A DNA stretch of 64,000 nucleotides from Micromonospora carbonacea (GTDB taxonomy: Bacteria; Actinomycetota; Actinomycetes; Mycobacteriales; Micromonosporaceae), in the NCBI RefSeq assembly GCF_014205165.1, contig NZ_JACHMZ010000001.1, positions 7,360,501-7,424,500 on the forward strand. The letters run 5' to 3'. A program made the position numbers and the translations under genes. Below are positions 1 to 7,628 of the stretch, one piece after another. The notes under the pieces were generated by a model. It worked only from the letters and a program-made list of their open reading frames with translations. It was not told the DNA's origin and did no database searches. Numbering within the stretch: the first letter of the stretch is position 1; the number at the start of each line of letters is the position of its first letter.

Positions 1-545
1 CCAGGCGGGACTTCATCCGTGAGTCGATGGAGTAGCCGACGATCCGGTGGGACCACACGTCCTTGATCGCGCAGAGGTAGAGCTTGCCTTCGGCGGTGCG
101 GTGTTCGGTGATGTCGGCCAGCCACAACCGGTTCGGGCCGTCCGTGGTGAACTTGCGGCGCACGAGGTCGTCGTGCACGGGCGGACCGACCTTGCCGCCC
201 TTGCCCCGACGCTTGCGTTTGCTGAACGCGCTCTACCAGCCCATGCGGCGGTGCGCTCGACCATCGGCTGGCCGGCGGCGCGGGCCTCATCGGCCGGGAA
301 CCGGTAGCCGAACTCCGGGTCGTCGCGATGGCGTCGAACAACGCGTCCGCCCGGTACGCCGCAGCCAGTTCGGCGTCGCCGACGGGCTGGGCACGCCACC
401 GGTAGTAGGGCTGACGAGCGATGTTCAACACCCGGCACGTCACCGCGACGGGGATCCCGTCGGCGGCCAGCTCGCTCACGAGCGGGTAGAGCCTTTTCCC
501 GGCAGGTTCGGCCTCCAATGGTCGGCGCAAAGCTATCGAAACAGC
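1..545 (-). pseudogene. Degenerate IS3-family transposase (OrfB) remnant, cut by the window edge
   Basis: Read on the minus strand, three different frames give pieces of an IS3-type transposase in the right order. About 430-480 encodes VSELAADGIPVAVTCRVLN. About 290-330 encodes HRDDPEFGYRF. From about 160 down to 1 comes LWLADITEHRTAEGKLYLC, then VWSHRIVGYSIDSRMKSRL, which is the start of the DDE integrase core (the first catalytic Asp is in ADIT). The family carries out cut-and-paste or copy-out transposition. At least two frameshifts and the lack of one open frame mean this copy is dead. The C-terminal DDE residues lie left of the window, and I saw no terminal inverted repeat on the right side. 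The family call is secure; the IS subgroup is not. Confidence 0.85.
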
Positions 546-833
546 ACACCCCTATCGTCATGCAGCACACGACGTCGACCGCTGCCGCGACTCAGCCGGC
601 CTACTCCGCGCCAGGACCGGCCGCTCCAATGCTTGGTGATCACGTGGCTGTGGCCAGGGTGGATGGGGTTATCGGCATCCACAGCGCTGTGCCCGGCCAC
701 CGCGCCGGACCTGGCGTTCGTCTATCTCTGATCAGTACCGAAACCGTGCGCCAGCGGCCGGCTGTCCGCGCGGACAATCGACAAGAATGACCACTTTGCT
801 GATACACGTCAGCTTTGTTGAGATCGGGTCGTG
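546..833. other. Intergenic stretch without a recognisable gene
   Basis: Between the transposase remnant and the end of the GH2 gene. The short reading frames here have no ribosome binding site, no recognisable motif and no consistent codon pattern. It may contain decayed insertion-sequence flank. Confidence 0.5.
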
Positions 834-870
834 GTCTACTCGGGCACGGGAACCCCACGCCCGAGTAGAC
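834..870 (-). terminator. Strong hairpin downstream of the GH2 gene
   Basis: A perfect 12-bp stem (GTCTACTCGGGC at 834-845 with GCCCGAGTAGAC at 859-870) encloses a 13-nt loop about 60 bp beyond the stop codon of the GH2 gene. Further imperfect pairing (TCGTGGT with ACCACGA) extends it outward. There is no T tract, which is common for actinomycete terminators. Confidence 0.7.
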
Positions 871-931
871 ATCACCACGATCGTCGGCTGGTTGCCGGCG
901 GTCGGACTTGCCAACTCGCCTTTGGTGCTGG

Positions 932-3631
932 TCAGGCGGGTACGAACTGCCACTGTTGGTTGGTGCCGCCGGTGGCGGTCCACTGTACGACCTGCGCTCC
1001 GTCGTTGGTCGCCGCGCCGTAGACGTCGGCTGCCAGTCCGCTGCCGCGGCTGACGATGGTGTAGTAGCCGTCGCCGGTGGGCCGCAGGTACCACATCTGG
1101 TTGGTGCCGCCGTTGGCCGACCACTGCTGTAGTTGCAGGCCCTGGGTGGTGCTGCCGCCGTTGACGTCGAGCACCTTTCCGGAGGTGGTGTAGCGCAGGG
1201 TGTAGGCGTCCTGTGTGGCGCTGATCGTCCAGGTGGGGGTGCCGCTCTGCTGGATCGTCTTGGCGCCGTCGGTGGTGGAGTTGCCGGCGATGGCGAGGGG
1301 CTTTCCGCTGTTGCGGTTGACGATGCGGTAGGTGCCGGGAGTGGGTCCGGTTCCGCTGCCTCCGCTGAGGTTGAAGTATTCGACCGCGTCGGTGAAGACG
1401 GTGCTGCCGGCTTTGGTGGTCGACAGTTGCAGGTACACGCGGCTGCCGGTGGCGGGGGTGGTGAAGGTCACCGGTTGGGTGACCCGGGAGCCGAGCGGGA
1501 CGGTCAGGGTCGTGTTGCCGGACGCGACGACCGCGCCGGTCGGGCTGTCGAGCCGTGCGGTCCAGGTGAAGCCCACCGAGGTGTCGGTGAGGTCGTCGTT
1601 GAACACGGTGATGGTGCGGGTCACCGTGGCGTTGCGGGCGTAGCTGGGCACCGCCTGCGGCAGCGGGAAGGTGCCGTTCGAGTCCGAGTTGCCGGAGGCG
1701 GACCAGTAGGGGAGGTCGACCGCGGCCACCGGGTTGAACGCCGCCTGCACGCGCTGGATCTGCGGGTTGCCCCACGGGTCGGGCAGGTTGTCCACGCCGT
1801 AGACCGGGCGAGAGTTCTCCTCCGTGGTGAAGTCGGTGGTTCGCACGCCGGGCACGACGCTGGCCCAGGCGGACAGCAGCGTGTACGGGCGCAGGTCGCT
1901 GGCGTCCTTGCCGCGCTTGGCGGCAGTCGCGGTGGCGAACCACGTGAAGCCCTGCCTGGTGCTGCAGGCGGGCCAGATGTACTCACCTTCGCCGTCCGGG
2001 CGCCCGGTATGGCGATTCAGGGCCTCGCCGTAGCGGCCGACGCCGTCCAGGTAGTGCGCGAAGATGGCGAAGTTGGGGTAGGTCATGGCCGGGTACCGGC
2101 TGGGCGAGTCCGCGCCAATGCCGGCGTCGATGCTGATCGGCCGGGTGCCGTCGTTGCCGTTTATCGCCGCGTACAGGTCCTGTTGGAACTGCTGGGAGTC
2201 GTTGTTGTTGGAGCTGGGCTCGTTGATCTGGCTCCAGCGGATGATCGCCGGATGGTTGCGGTCGCGCAGGGTCAGCGCACGCGCGTGGGCCACCATGTTG
2301 TTGCGTCCGGACACGAAGTCCTGGGAACCACTGCGGATGGCGGTTTCGTCGATGATCATGAGGCCCATCTCGTCGGCCACGTCGAGCATGTAGGGGCTGG
2401 CCGGTTCCATGTGGATGCGCACCACGTTGTAGTTGAGGCGCTGGTAGTTGTCCACCGCCTGCGGCCAGCCGCCGTTGCCGGACGACGGGGGCAGGAAGCC
2501 GGGCAGGGTGTCGTACGCGTCGCCCTTGCCGCCGTTGTTGACCCGGTCGTAGTTGGCGCCCTGCAGGCTGTCGCCGCGGAAGTTCACCCGCACGCCGTTG
2601 AGGTAGTAGTACTCGCCGTTCTGCGTGCTCTCGCGGAATCCGAAGCGGTACGTGGCATCACTGGTGCGGCCGTCGTCAACGGTGGCGTGGATCGCCAGGC
2701 GGTGCAGTTGGGCCCGGTAGCCGGGCCGGTACGGCACGTTGGGCCACCAGTACGAGGTGGTGCCGAGGTCCCACGCTACGGGACCCACCGTGACCTTCGC
2801 CGTCGACCGGGCCGCCACCGTCACGGTCTGCTGCGGCAGCTGCGGGTAGCTGAAGGAGCCTGCCCCGTCGGACGCGAGCGATCCGGTCAGGGTGACAGTT
2901 CTGGTCGCGGCCGAGGAGTTGGTTACCGACACGTCGTAGCTGATGGTGCGGTTCGCCACCGAGGTGCGGACGAACGCGTCGCTGACGTACACCGCCGGGT
3001 ACACCCGCAGGGACGCGGACCGGTAGATGCCCTGCGGTATCGCCTCGGACCAGTCGGCCGCTATGGGGACCAGGTACTTGCCGTCGGACGACCTCAACGC
3101 ACCGCGGCCCTTCACCTGCACGCTGATCGTGTGGGTGGTGCCCGGTGCGGCGTAGCTACTGATGTCGAAGTTCGATGGGGTGAACGCGGTGGTCTGGGTC
3201 GCCACCACCCGGCCGTCGACCGACAGTGTCGCCTGGTGGTTGACGGCGCCGAACTCGATCCAGGTCGACTGCGGCTGCCCCGTGTCCGGCACGGTGATGC
3301 TGCGCGAGTACACCGCCTCGTTTACGTCGGTGAAGCCCTGCTTGTACCAGCCGCCGCCGGGTACCGTGATCGAGGTCGTTGCCCGACCCGCGGGCGTGAA
3401 GCTCCACGTCCCGCTCAGATCGACCGAGGTGATCGCGGCGTTCCCGGCCGCCACACCGTCAAGTCCGGCGGCCGCGATACTCTGCGTCGCGACCGGCGCG
3501 GCCAGGGCCGGCCCGGGGGTTGCCAGGGTCAGGCCGCCCAGCGTCAGGGGCAGGCTGAGCGCCACGGTCGCGGCCAGCCCTCTGGCCGACGCCGACAATC
3601 GACCGCACCAGCGGACGTTCGTACGATGCAC
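932..3631 (-). CDS. Secreted glycoside hydrolase family 2 protein with C-terminal ricin-type (CBM13) lectin domain
   Basis: An 899-residue exported enzyme of the beta-galactosidase/beta-glucuronidase/mannosidase (GH2) superfamily. Residues 1-44 are a signal peptide ending PALA. A sugar-binding jelly roll follows (about 60-205), then an Ig-like sandwich (210-330) and a TIM barrel. The barrel has the family NEP motif (N470-E471, WSQINEPSS; Glu as acid/base) and a later GEGEYIW segment (E548/E550) where the nucleophile is expected. Residues from about 763 to 899 are a ricin B trefoil with QMW and QQW repeats, probably binding galactose or xylose polymers. The GTG start is fixed by a full Shine-Dalgarno AGGAGGT at 3637-3643. 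Substrate is not predictable from sequence alone. It is a lone gene with an operator-like palindrome upstream and a hairpin downstream. Confidence 0.9.
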   Translation of the reverse strand: MHRTNVRWCGRLSASARGLAATVALSLPLTLGGLTLATPGPALAAPVATQSIAAAGLDGVAAGNAAITSVDLSGTWSFTPAGRATTSITVPGGGWYKQGFTDVNEAVYSRSITVPDTGQPQSTWIEFGAVNHQATLSVDGRVVATQTTAFTPSNFDISSYAAPGTTHTISVQVKGRGALRSSDGKYLVPIAADWSEAIPQGIYRSASLRVYPAVYVSDAFVRTSVANRTISYDVSVTNSSAATRTVTLTGSLASDGAGSFSYPQLPQQTVTVAARSTAKVTVGPVAWDLGTTSYWWPNVPYRPGYRAQLHRLAIHATVDDGRTSDATYRFGFRESTQNGEYYYLNGVRVNFRGDSLQGANYDRVNNGGKGDAYDTLPGFLPPSSGNGGWPQAVDNYQRLNYNVVRIHMEPASPYMLDVADEMGLMIIDETAIRSGSQDFVSGRNNMVAHARALTLRDRNHPAIIRWSQINEPSSNNNDSQQFQQDLYAAINGNDGTRPISIDAGIGADSPSRYPAMTYPNFAIFAHYLDGVGRYGEALNRHTGRPDGEGEYIWPACSTRQGFTWFATATAAKRGKDASDLRPYTLLSAWASVVPGVRTTDFTTEENSRPVYGVDNLPDPWGNPQIQRVQAAFNPVAAVDLPYWSASGNSDSNGTFPLPQAVPSYARNATVTRTITVFNDDLTDTSVGFTWTARLDSPTGAVVASGNTTLTVPLGSRVTQPVTFTTPATGSRVYLQLSTTKAGSTVFTDAVEYFNLSGGSGTGPTPGTYRIVNRNSGKPLAIAGNSTTDGAKTIQQSGTPTWTISATQDAYTLRYTTSGKVLDVNGGSTTQGLQLQQWSANGGTNQMWYLRPTGDGYYTIVSRGSGLAADVYGAATNDGAQVVQWTATGGTNQQWQFVPA

Positions 3632-3664
3632 GGTTACCTCCTGTGACTCACCCGACAGTCCTTA

Positions 3665-3677
3665 TGACTCCGAGTCA
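3665..3677. promoter_or_regulatory. TGACTC-C-GAGTCA dyad upstream of the GH2 gene
   Basis: A perfect 6+1+6 inverted repeat 34 bp upstream of the GH2 start. A second copy of the half site TGACTC lies at 3644-3649, 21 bp (two helical turns) closer to the gene. A regulator binding site is an inference. Confidence 0.4.
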
Positions 3678-3998
3678 AGGTGCACGTGCCGGCTGTAATC
3701 GAATCGATTCGACGACCGGCCGGTGTCGTCGACCACCCGGGAGGGTGAACACGGCCGACATGTAGATGTGATTAACCGGCAACACGAGCACTAAGTCAAT
3801 GATCTGCGATCGTCGATCTATCGTCGAAGCCTGAAAGGCGATCAATTCTGACAAAAGCCGCAGCGAAGGGAGGCGGCCGATCAGGGCGGCCAGGCCGATC
3901 AGCATGATTCCGAGCAGCGCGCCGAGGGCGACCTCGGCGCGCTGCGCCCGGCGTACCGTCGACTCCCGGACGCGGCCGCCGTGTGCGGTCAGCGCCAC
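3675..3998 (-). other. Possible truncated gene for a small membrane protein (doubtful)
   Basis: Read from a GTG at 3998, the first ~55 codons show strong GC bias at third positions. They encode a basic start (RVRESTVRRAQRAEV) followed by one hydrophobic segment (ALGALLGIMLIGLAALIG). Beyond that the codon bias fades toward 3675 and the residues look random, and the frame runs across the operator region of the GH2 gene. This is best read as the N-terminal part of a broken gene. No family was recognised. Confidence 0.25.
3699..3712. promoter_or_regulatory. 14-bp perfect palindrome, LacI-type operator candidate
   Basis: TCGAATCGATTCGA is its own reverse complement and has the central CG dyad usual for LacI/GalR-family operators. 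It is 68 bp upstream of the GH2 start, in the expected promoter zone. No LacI gene is present in the window, so the regulator would be encoded elsewhere. Confidence 0.5.
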
Positions 3999-4298
3999 GA
4001 ATGTGCCAATGACATCAAGGTCGCGACGGTCGACCTTCAGGCGTTCAACTCCCCCGACGGGTACGACGAGCCGCCCTCGGTGACGCTGGCCATCGACAAC
4101 CCGGAACAGCGCCCCACCGACATGACCAAGCTCGACGGGATGAGTGACAACACGGTCCGGAACCTGGCCGCATCGCTGCTGTCGGGCTTCTGGGACCGCG
4201 CCACGATCCGGCTCACCCCTCAGAAAGCGGCGAACCTCGGCGCGCCACTGATCGCCGCATCCCGCGCCGCCTGCGACAACACGCCAGTCAAAGCCTGA
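3981..4298 (+). pseudogene. C-terminal remnant of an unidentified protein
   Basis: From about 4011 the frame has clear coding character (GC-rich third positions, soluble mixed composition) and encodes IKVATVDLQAFNSPDG, later NTVRNLAASLLSGFWDRA, with a TGA stop at 4296-4298. There is no ribosome binding site or plausible start. It overlaps head-on with the other truncated frame (3675-3998), so it looks like the surviving 3' end of a larger gene. It lies just inside the tRNA-fragment boundary, which fits debris of an integrative element. Family unknown. Confidence 0.35.
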
Positions 4299-4621
4299 CC
4301 ACGGCGAGGATGTGAAGCGGCCCGCTGCCAGTGACTGGTTGAACGCTGCGGTCCGTCACCAGCGACTCCCTGGCTCGGCGAAGCGCGGCCCTCGCACCCG
4401 ACCCTGATCCGGCCCGGTCGGGCGCACGCATGGGTACTCCATGGGTGCTCGGACGTCGGCGAACTGTGGGTGGGTAGGCTGGACTGCGCCGGATTTTCGA
4501 CTCTATTCACAATGGTCCTCTGATTGATGTCCATCGTGCTGATCCTGTACCAGCGATAACGTGTCTGGATTGGGCTGTACGCGGCCAGGCTGGGCTGGAC
4601 TATTTATGCATTGACACTTCT

Positions 4622-4665
4622 CACTGCGGATCAGAAGGTTGGGGGTTCGAGTCCCTTCGGGCGCA
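4622..4665 (+). other. 3' half of a tRNA gene: probable attachment site (att) of an integrative element
   Basis: The sequence runs from the 3' side of an anticodon arm (CTGCGGATCAGAAGG) through a T arm containing GGTTCGAGTCC to an acceptor 3' strand CGGGCGCA. No 5' half (D arm, GCGCCCG acceptor strand) lies upstream, so this is not a working tRNA. From memory the layout resembles actinomycete tRNA-Arg, but the identity is uncertain. A detached 3' end is what site-specific integration into a tRNA gene leaves at the far end of the element. The orientation puts the intact tRNA and the element to the left. Confidence 0.7.
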
Positions 4666-4913
4666 CTTCACAATCAAGGTCGTGACCAGCGGAAACGCCG
4701 GTCGCGGCCTTGATCGCTTTCGCGGGTTGGGACGGATGGTCCCATGAATTGGAATCTGGTGCTCCGTGGTCGATGTGCTGGTTCGGCAGGGGTTCGTGCT
4801 GGTTGGTGTTGACCAGCGCTCCAGGCGTCCACCAACACTTGTGAGTGGGGGATAGATTGCGGTCCGTGATTGCACGGACCACGTCATCCGACCGTCCCGC
4901 GGACGGCGAAGGC

Positions 4914-5936
4914 ATGTCCGCCGTCCGCCGCGCGCATCTGGTCGGCAGCTTCCCGGCCGACGACGCTGCCGAGGCGATGCGGATCGTCGCCACCCGGCTC
5001 GGGCCGAGTCTGGACTACCTGCCCGACGGCGAGACCGGCGAGCGACGTTCCTGGATCACCACCACCATCGACCGGTTCCGGCACCACCCGGCGCTGGAAC
5101 TGAGCCGGCCCGGCGACTGGTCCAGCTACGAGTCGACGCCACGGTTTCGGGTGCGGCGCGGCGAACGGCTCGACGCTGACACGATCGACCTCGGCATCGC
5201 CGCCGCCGCGAAAGCCTCCCTACCGGCGTATCTCGACCAGCGCGGGACGATCGGCGGAGGCGGGCTTCAGATCGGCATCCCCGGGGCCCTCGACCTGGCC
5301 ATGTTCGCCTTCGGACCGGCCGGCATGCTGCGCTACGCGGACCGGTTCGCCGACGCCCTCACCCGCGAGATGCACGACGTCCACGCGACGGCCGGCGACG
5401 TCCTGTTCCAGATCGAGATCCCGGTCGAGCTGATTCTGCTCACTCGCATGCCCGGACCCTCCCGCAAGCCACTCGCCCGATTGCTGGCCAAGCGCGTCGG
5501 CGCCCTCGCCGGCGCCGCCCCGGCCGGCGCCCAGTTCGGCGTCCATCTGTGCCTCGGCGACCTCAACCACCGGGCCCTCGGCGCGCTGAACGACGCCCGG
5601 CCGGTGGTCGACCTGGCCAACGCGCTGGCCGCCCGCTGGCCCGCCGGCCGCCCGCTGCGCTACGTCCACGGCCCGCTGGCCGCCGCCGACCTTCCCCCGG
5701 CCGACGATCCCGCCTTCTACCGCCCGTTGCGCGACCTGCGTCTGGGCGGCGCCCGGTTCATCGCGGGCTACGCGCACGAGAGGCAGAACCTGAGCACCCA
5801 GCAGCGCATCCGCGGCTACCTTGAGGACGCCCTCGGCGCCCCCGCCGATGTCTCCACCAGCTGCGGGCTCGGGCGCCGCGACCGGCCGTCCGCCATCGCC
5901 GCCCTGGACCGCATCAAGGAACTGCTGGCCGGGTAG
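4914..5936 (+). CDS. MetE/UROD-like fold protein of unknown function
   Basis: A 340-residue cytosolic protein beginning SAVRRAHLVGSFPADD, with LDYLPDGETGERRSW near the N-terminus. This layout (HLVGSFP... then DGETGERR) is seen in uncharacterised relatives of cobalamin-independent methionine synthase and uroporphyrinogen decarboxylase, which share a barrel fold. A His-rich C-terminal stretch (FIAGYAHERQNLST, then TSCGLGRR) could hold a metal or substrate site, with the Cys in the place used for zinc in MetE; this is inference. I chose the ATG at 4914. A GTG at 4845 in the same frame would add 23 residues of low-complexity character. It is the first intact gene to the right of the tRNA fragment. 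Confidence 0.75.
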   Translation: MSAVRRAHLVGSFPADDAAEAMRIVATRLGPSLDYLPDGETGERRSWITTTIDRFRHHPALELSRPGDWSSYESTPRFRVRRGERLDADTIDLGIAAAAKASLPAYLDQRGTIGGGGLQIGIPGALDLAMFAFGPAGMLRYADRFADALTREMHDVHATAGDVLFQIEIPVELILLTRMPGPSRKPLARLLAKRVGALAGAAPAGAQFGVHLCLGDLNHRALGALNDARPVVDLANALAARWPAGRPLRYVHGPLAAADLPPADDPAFYRPLRDLRLGGARFIAGYAHERQNLSTQQRIRGYLEDALGAPADVSTSCGLGRRDRPSAIAALDRIKELLAG

Positions 5937-6046
5937 GCAGGACTCCGCCTCGCCACATCGTCCGCGGCCGGGACCGCGCTCGCCAGGCCGAGTGACGACC
6001 GCGCGTCGCGGCGGCTCCACGAAGCGGGATCCCCGGCACACCAGCG

Positions 6047-6142
6047 CCGGACCTGGTCAACCGGCAGTTCGCCGCCGGCGGACCGAACCGGCTCTGGGTC
6101 GCCGACGCCACCCGCATCCCCTGCGGCGAGGGCGTGTTCTGA
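6047..6142 (+). pseudogene. Short IS3-family transposase fragment
   Basis: Encodes PDLVNRQFAAGGPNRLWVAD, then ATRIPCGEGVF and a TGA stop. This matches the segment leading into the IS3 OrfB integrase core (RLWVAD contains the first catalytic Asp). Only about 31 codons remain. Similarity may extend in frame to about 6008. It is on the opposite strand to the remnant at 1-545 and differs in sequence, so it is a second, independent insertion scar. Confidence 0.75.
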
Positions 6143-6274
6143 CTCGCTGCCGTCCGCGACGCTTCTCCCGCCGGATCGTCGGGACCAGCCGAACCACCTA
6201 TCGCCACCCCTGTACCAGCCGGCGGCGGGTAACCGCCGCTCCAGCAACGTGGGGGGACTCACGCCCGCCCACCG

Positions 6275-7279
6275 TCAGAACCCGGGGTCGGCGGCGAGGC
6301 CCCTCGGGGCTGGCAACTGGCGTCCGTTGCGCTCCGCGACCGTCCACAAGTACATTCCGACGTCGTCGCACTCCTTGACGATGTAGTTCTCGAGTAGGGT
6401 GCCGTCGGGGTCCAGGGCGTCGTACCGCTCCCACTGCTCGGTGCAGAAGAGGAAGGCCGGCAACAGGTCCGGCGAGTCCGGCTCCTGGCCACTGTCCGCG
6501 ACGGCAGCCAGCGCCTCGAAGAAGCCATCGGTGACGAGCTCGCACAGTCGCTCGCGGCCCGGGCCGGGACCCAGGGCACGTAGCCACCGGCGCCACCCCT
6601 CGGTCGCTGGTGCCGGGAACCCCCTGTCGTCGAGGCGCACCAACTCTGCCACCAGGGATGCCGGGTCGTAGCTGTCGAACAGGTCGAACCGCCCCTTCAG
6701 GATCGCCACGACGGCGAGCCCCGTGCGCCTCCTGCCGACCGGCGCGGGCTGGCACAGATGGGTGTTGGTCAGCGCGAGATCGAGCACCGCGCGAGCCTCC
6801 AGCTCCACGTCCCCGGGACTGCGCGGCATCGGCCAGCTTCTCAGCGCGTACTCGAAGTCACCGAGGAGGACCGGGTGGTCGGTGACGCGCAGGAGGTCGG
6901 CCATCGCCCCGCGCAACTCGGGATCGGCGGACTTGAGGGCTGCCGCAAGCACCCGTCTGCCGTTCGGTGGTGCGGTGACCAGTCGTACCCGTGGTTCGTG
7001 CGGGCAGTCCGGCGCGGGCGCGAGCAGGAACCGCAACGCCGGCCCCGGCGTGGCGGTCAGGGCGTCCCAGACGTGGTTGGTCACCTTCTGGTCGTTGCCC
7101 CAGGCCAGGGCCAGGGCCTCCTCGGCCATCGCCGCGACCCGCTCGTCTCGCGCCCCCGCCATCAGCCGGGCCACCGCAGCGACGTTGCGGACATACGGGT
7201 GCCTCAGTCGTCTACACAGGATTCGGGCGGCGAGCCTCGCCGACGGGCCGGTGCCGCTGACCGCGATCTGCTCCAGCAT
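6275..7279 (-). CDS. Helical-repeat (HEAT-like) protein, function unknown
   Basis: A 334-residue soluble protein. The N-terminal half has alternating amphipathic helices with regular Arg/Leu/Ala spacing (ARLAARILCRRLRHPYVRNV, VAAVARLMAGARDERVAAMA), which suggests HEAT/ARM-type packing. The C-terminal half is acidic and rich in aromatic residues (LFCTEQWERYDALDPDGT). No catalytic motif is visible. The start is uncertain: ATG at 7279 sits directly behind GGAGGG, too close to be ideal, and the upstream in-frame sequence looks non-coding. A second HEAT-like gene is at 25240-25953. Such repeats usually mediate protein contacts; nothing here identifies the partner. Confidence 0.7.
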   Translation of the reverse strand: MLEQIAVSGTGPSARLAARILCRRLRHPYVRNVAAVARLMAGARDERVAAMAEEALALAWGNDQKVTNHVWDALTATPGPALRFLLAPAPDCPHEPRVRLVTAPPNGRRVLAAALKSADPELRGAMADLLRVTDHPVLLGDFEYALRSWPMPRSPGDVELEARAVLDLALTNTHLCQPAPVGRRRTGLAVVAILKGRFDLFDSYDPASLVAELVRLDDRGFPAPATEGWRRWLRALGPGPGRERLCELVTDGFFEALAAVADSGQEPDSPDLLPAFLFCTEQWERYDALDPDGTLLENYIVKECDDVGMYLWTVAERNGRQLPAPRGLAADPGF

Positions 7280-7538
7280 CCCTCCATCATCGGGTTCACC
7301 CGAAGCCCGTGGGGTCCTACGGAAAGTCAGGGGTCGGTGGCGTTTAGTGCCGGGGGTTCGCTGCCGGAATCGACCATTCGAGGCCCGCGCGATCCGGCCG
7401 GCGCGCCAAGCAGCGGATCGATGAGACGGGATTCGCCCGCCCGAGTCGTCAGCGGACTGGTAGGCGCCGTAGGGATTCGAAGGGTCACGCTGTCGTCGGC
7501 GGTCCACTGGGCTCTGTCGCCATCGGGCCATCGGGCCA

Positions 7539-7570
7539 ACCCGCCACCAGGCCGGAAACCGGTGGCGGGT
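7539..7570 (-). terminator. Hairpin terminator behind the VioB-like pair
   Basis: A perfect 10-bp stem (ACCCGCCACC at 7539-7548, GGTGGCGGGT at 7561-7570) with a 12-nt loop, 58 bp past the stop of the gene ending at 7629. The rest of 7280-7628 holds no gene that I can see. Confidence 0.6.
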
Positions 7571-7628
7571 CGTCGTCCGGAGCTGTCACGTCGGCGGTGT
7601 GGGAACCGACGGGGTGGCGGCCCTCAGG

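Noticed and set aside
1133..3646. 837-codon plus-strand frame opposite the GH2 gene
   Set aside because: It is a GC-bias shadow: Val/Gly/Arg-rich with no motif, while the minus strand has a signal peptide, catalytic motifs and a perfect ribosome site.
4621..4993. Minus-strand open frames ending in ARRDSNPQPSDPQ or RPKGLEPPTF
   Set aside because: These endings are the familiar artefact of translating the antisense of a tRNA 3' end; the frames have no ribosome site and no other support.
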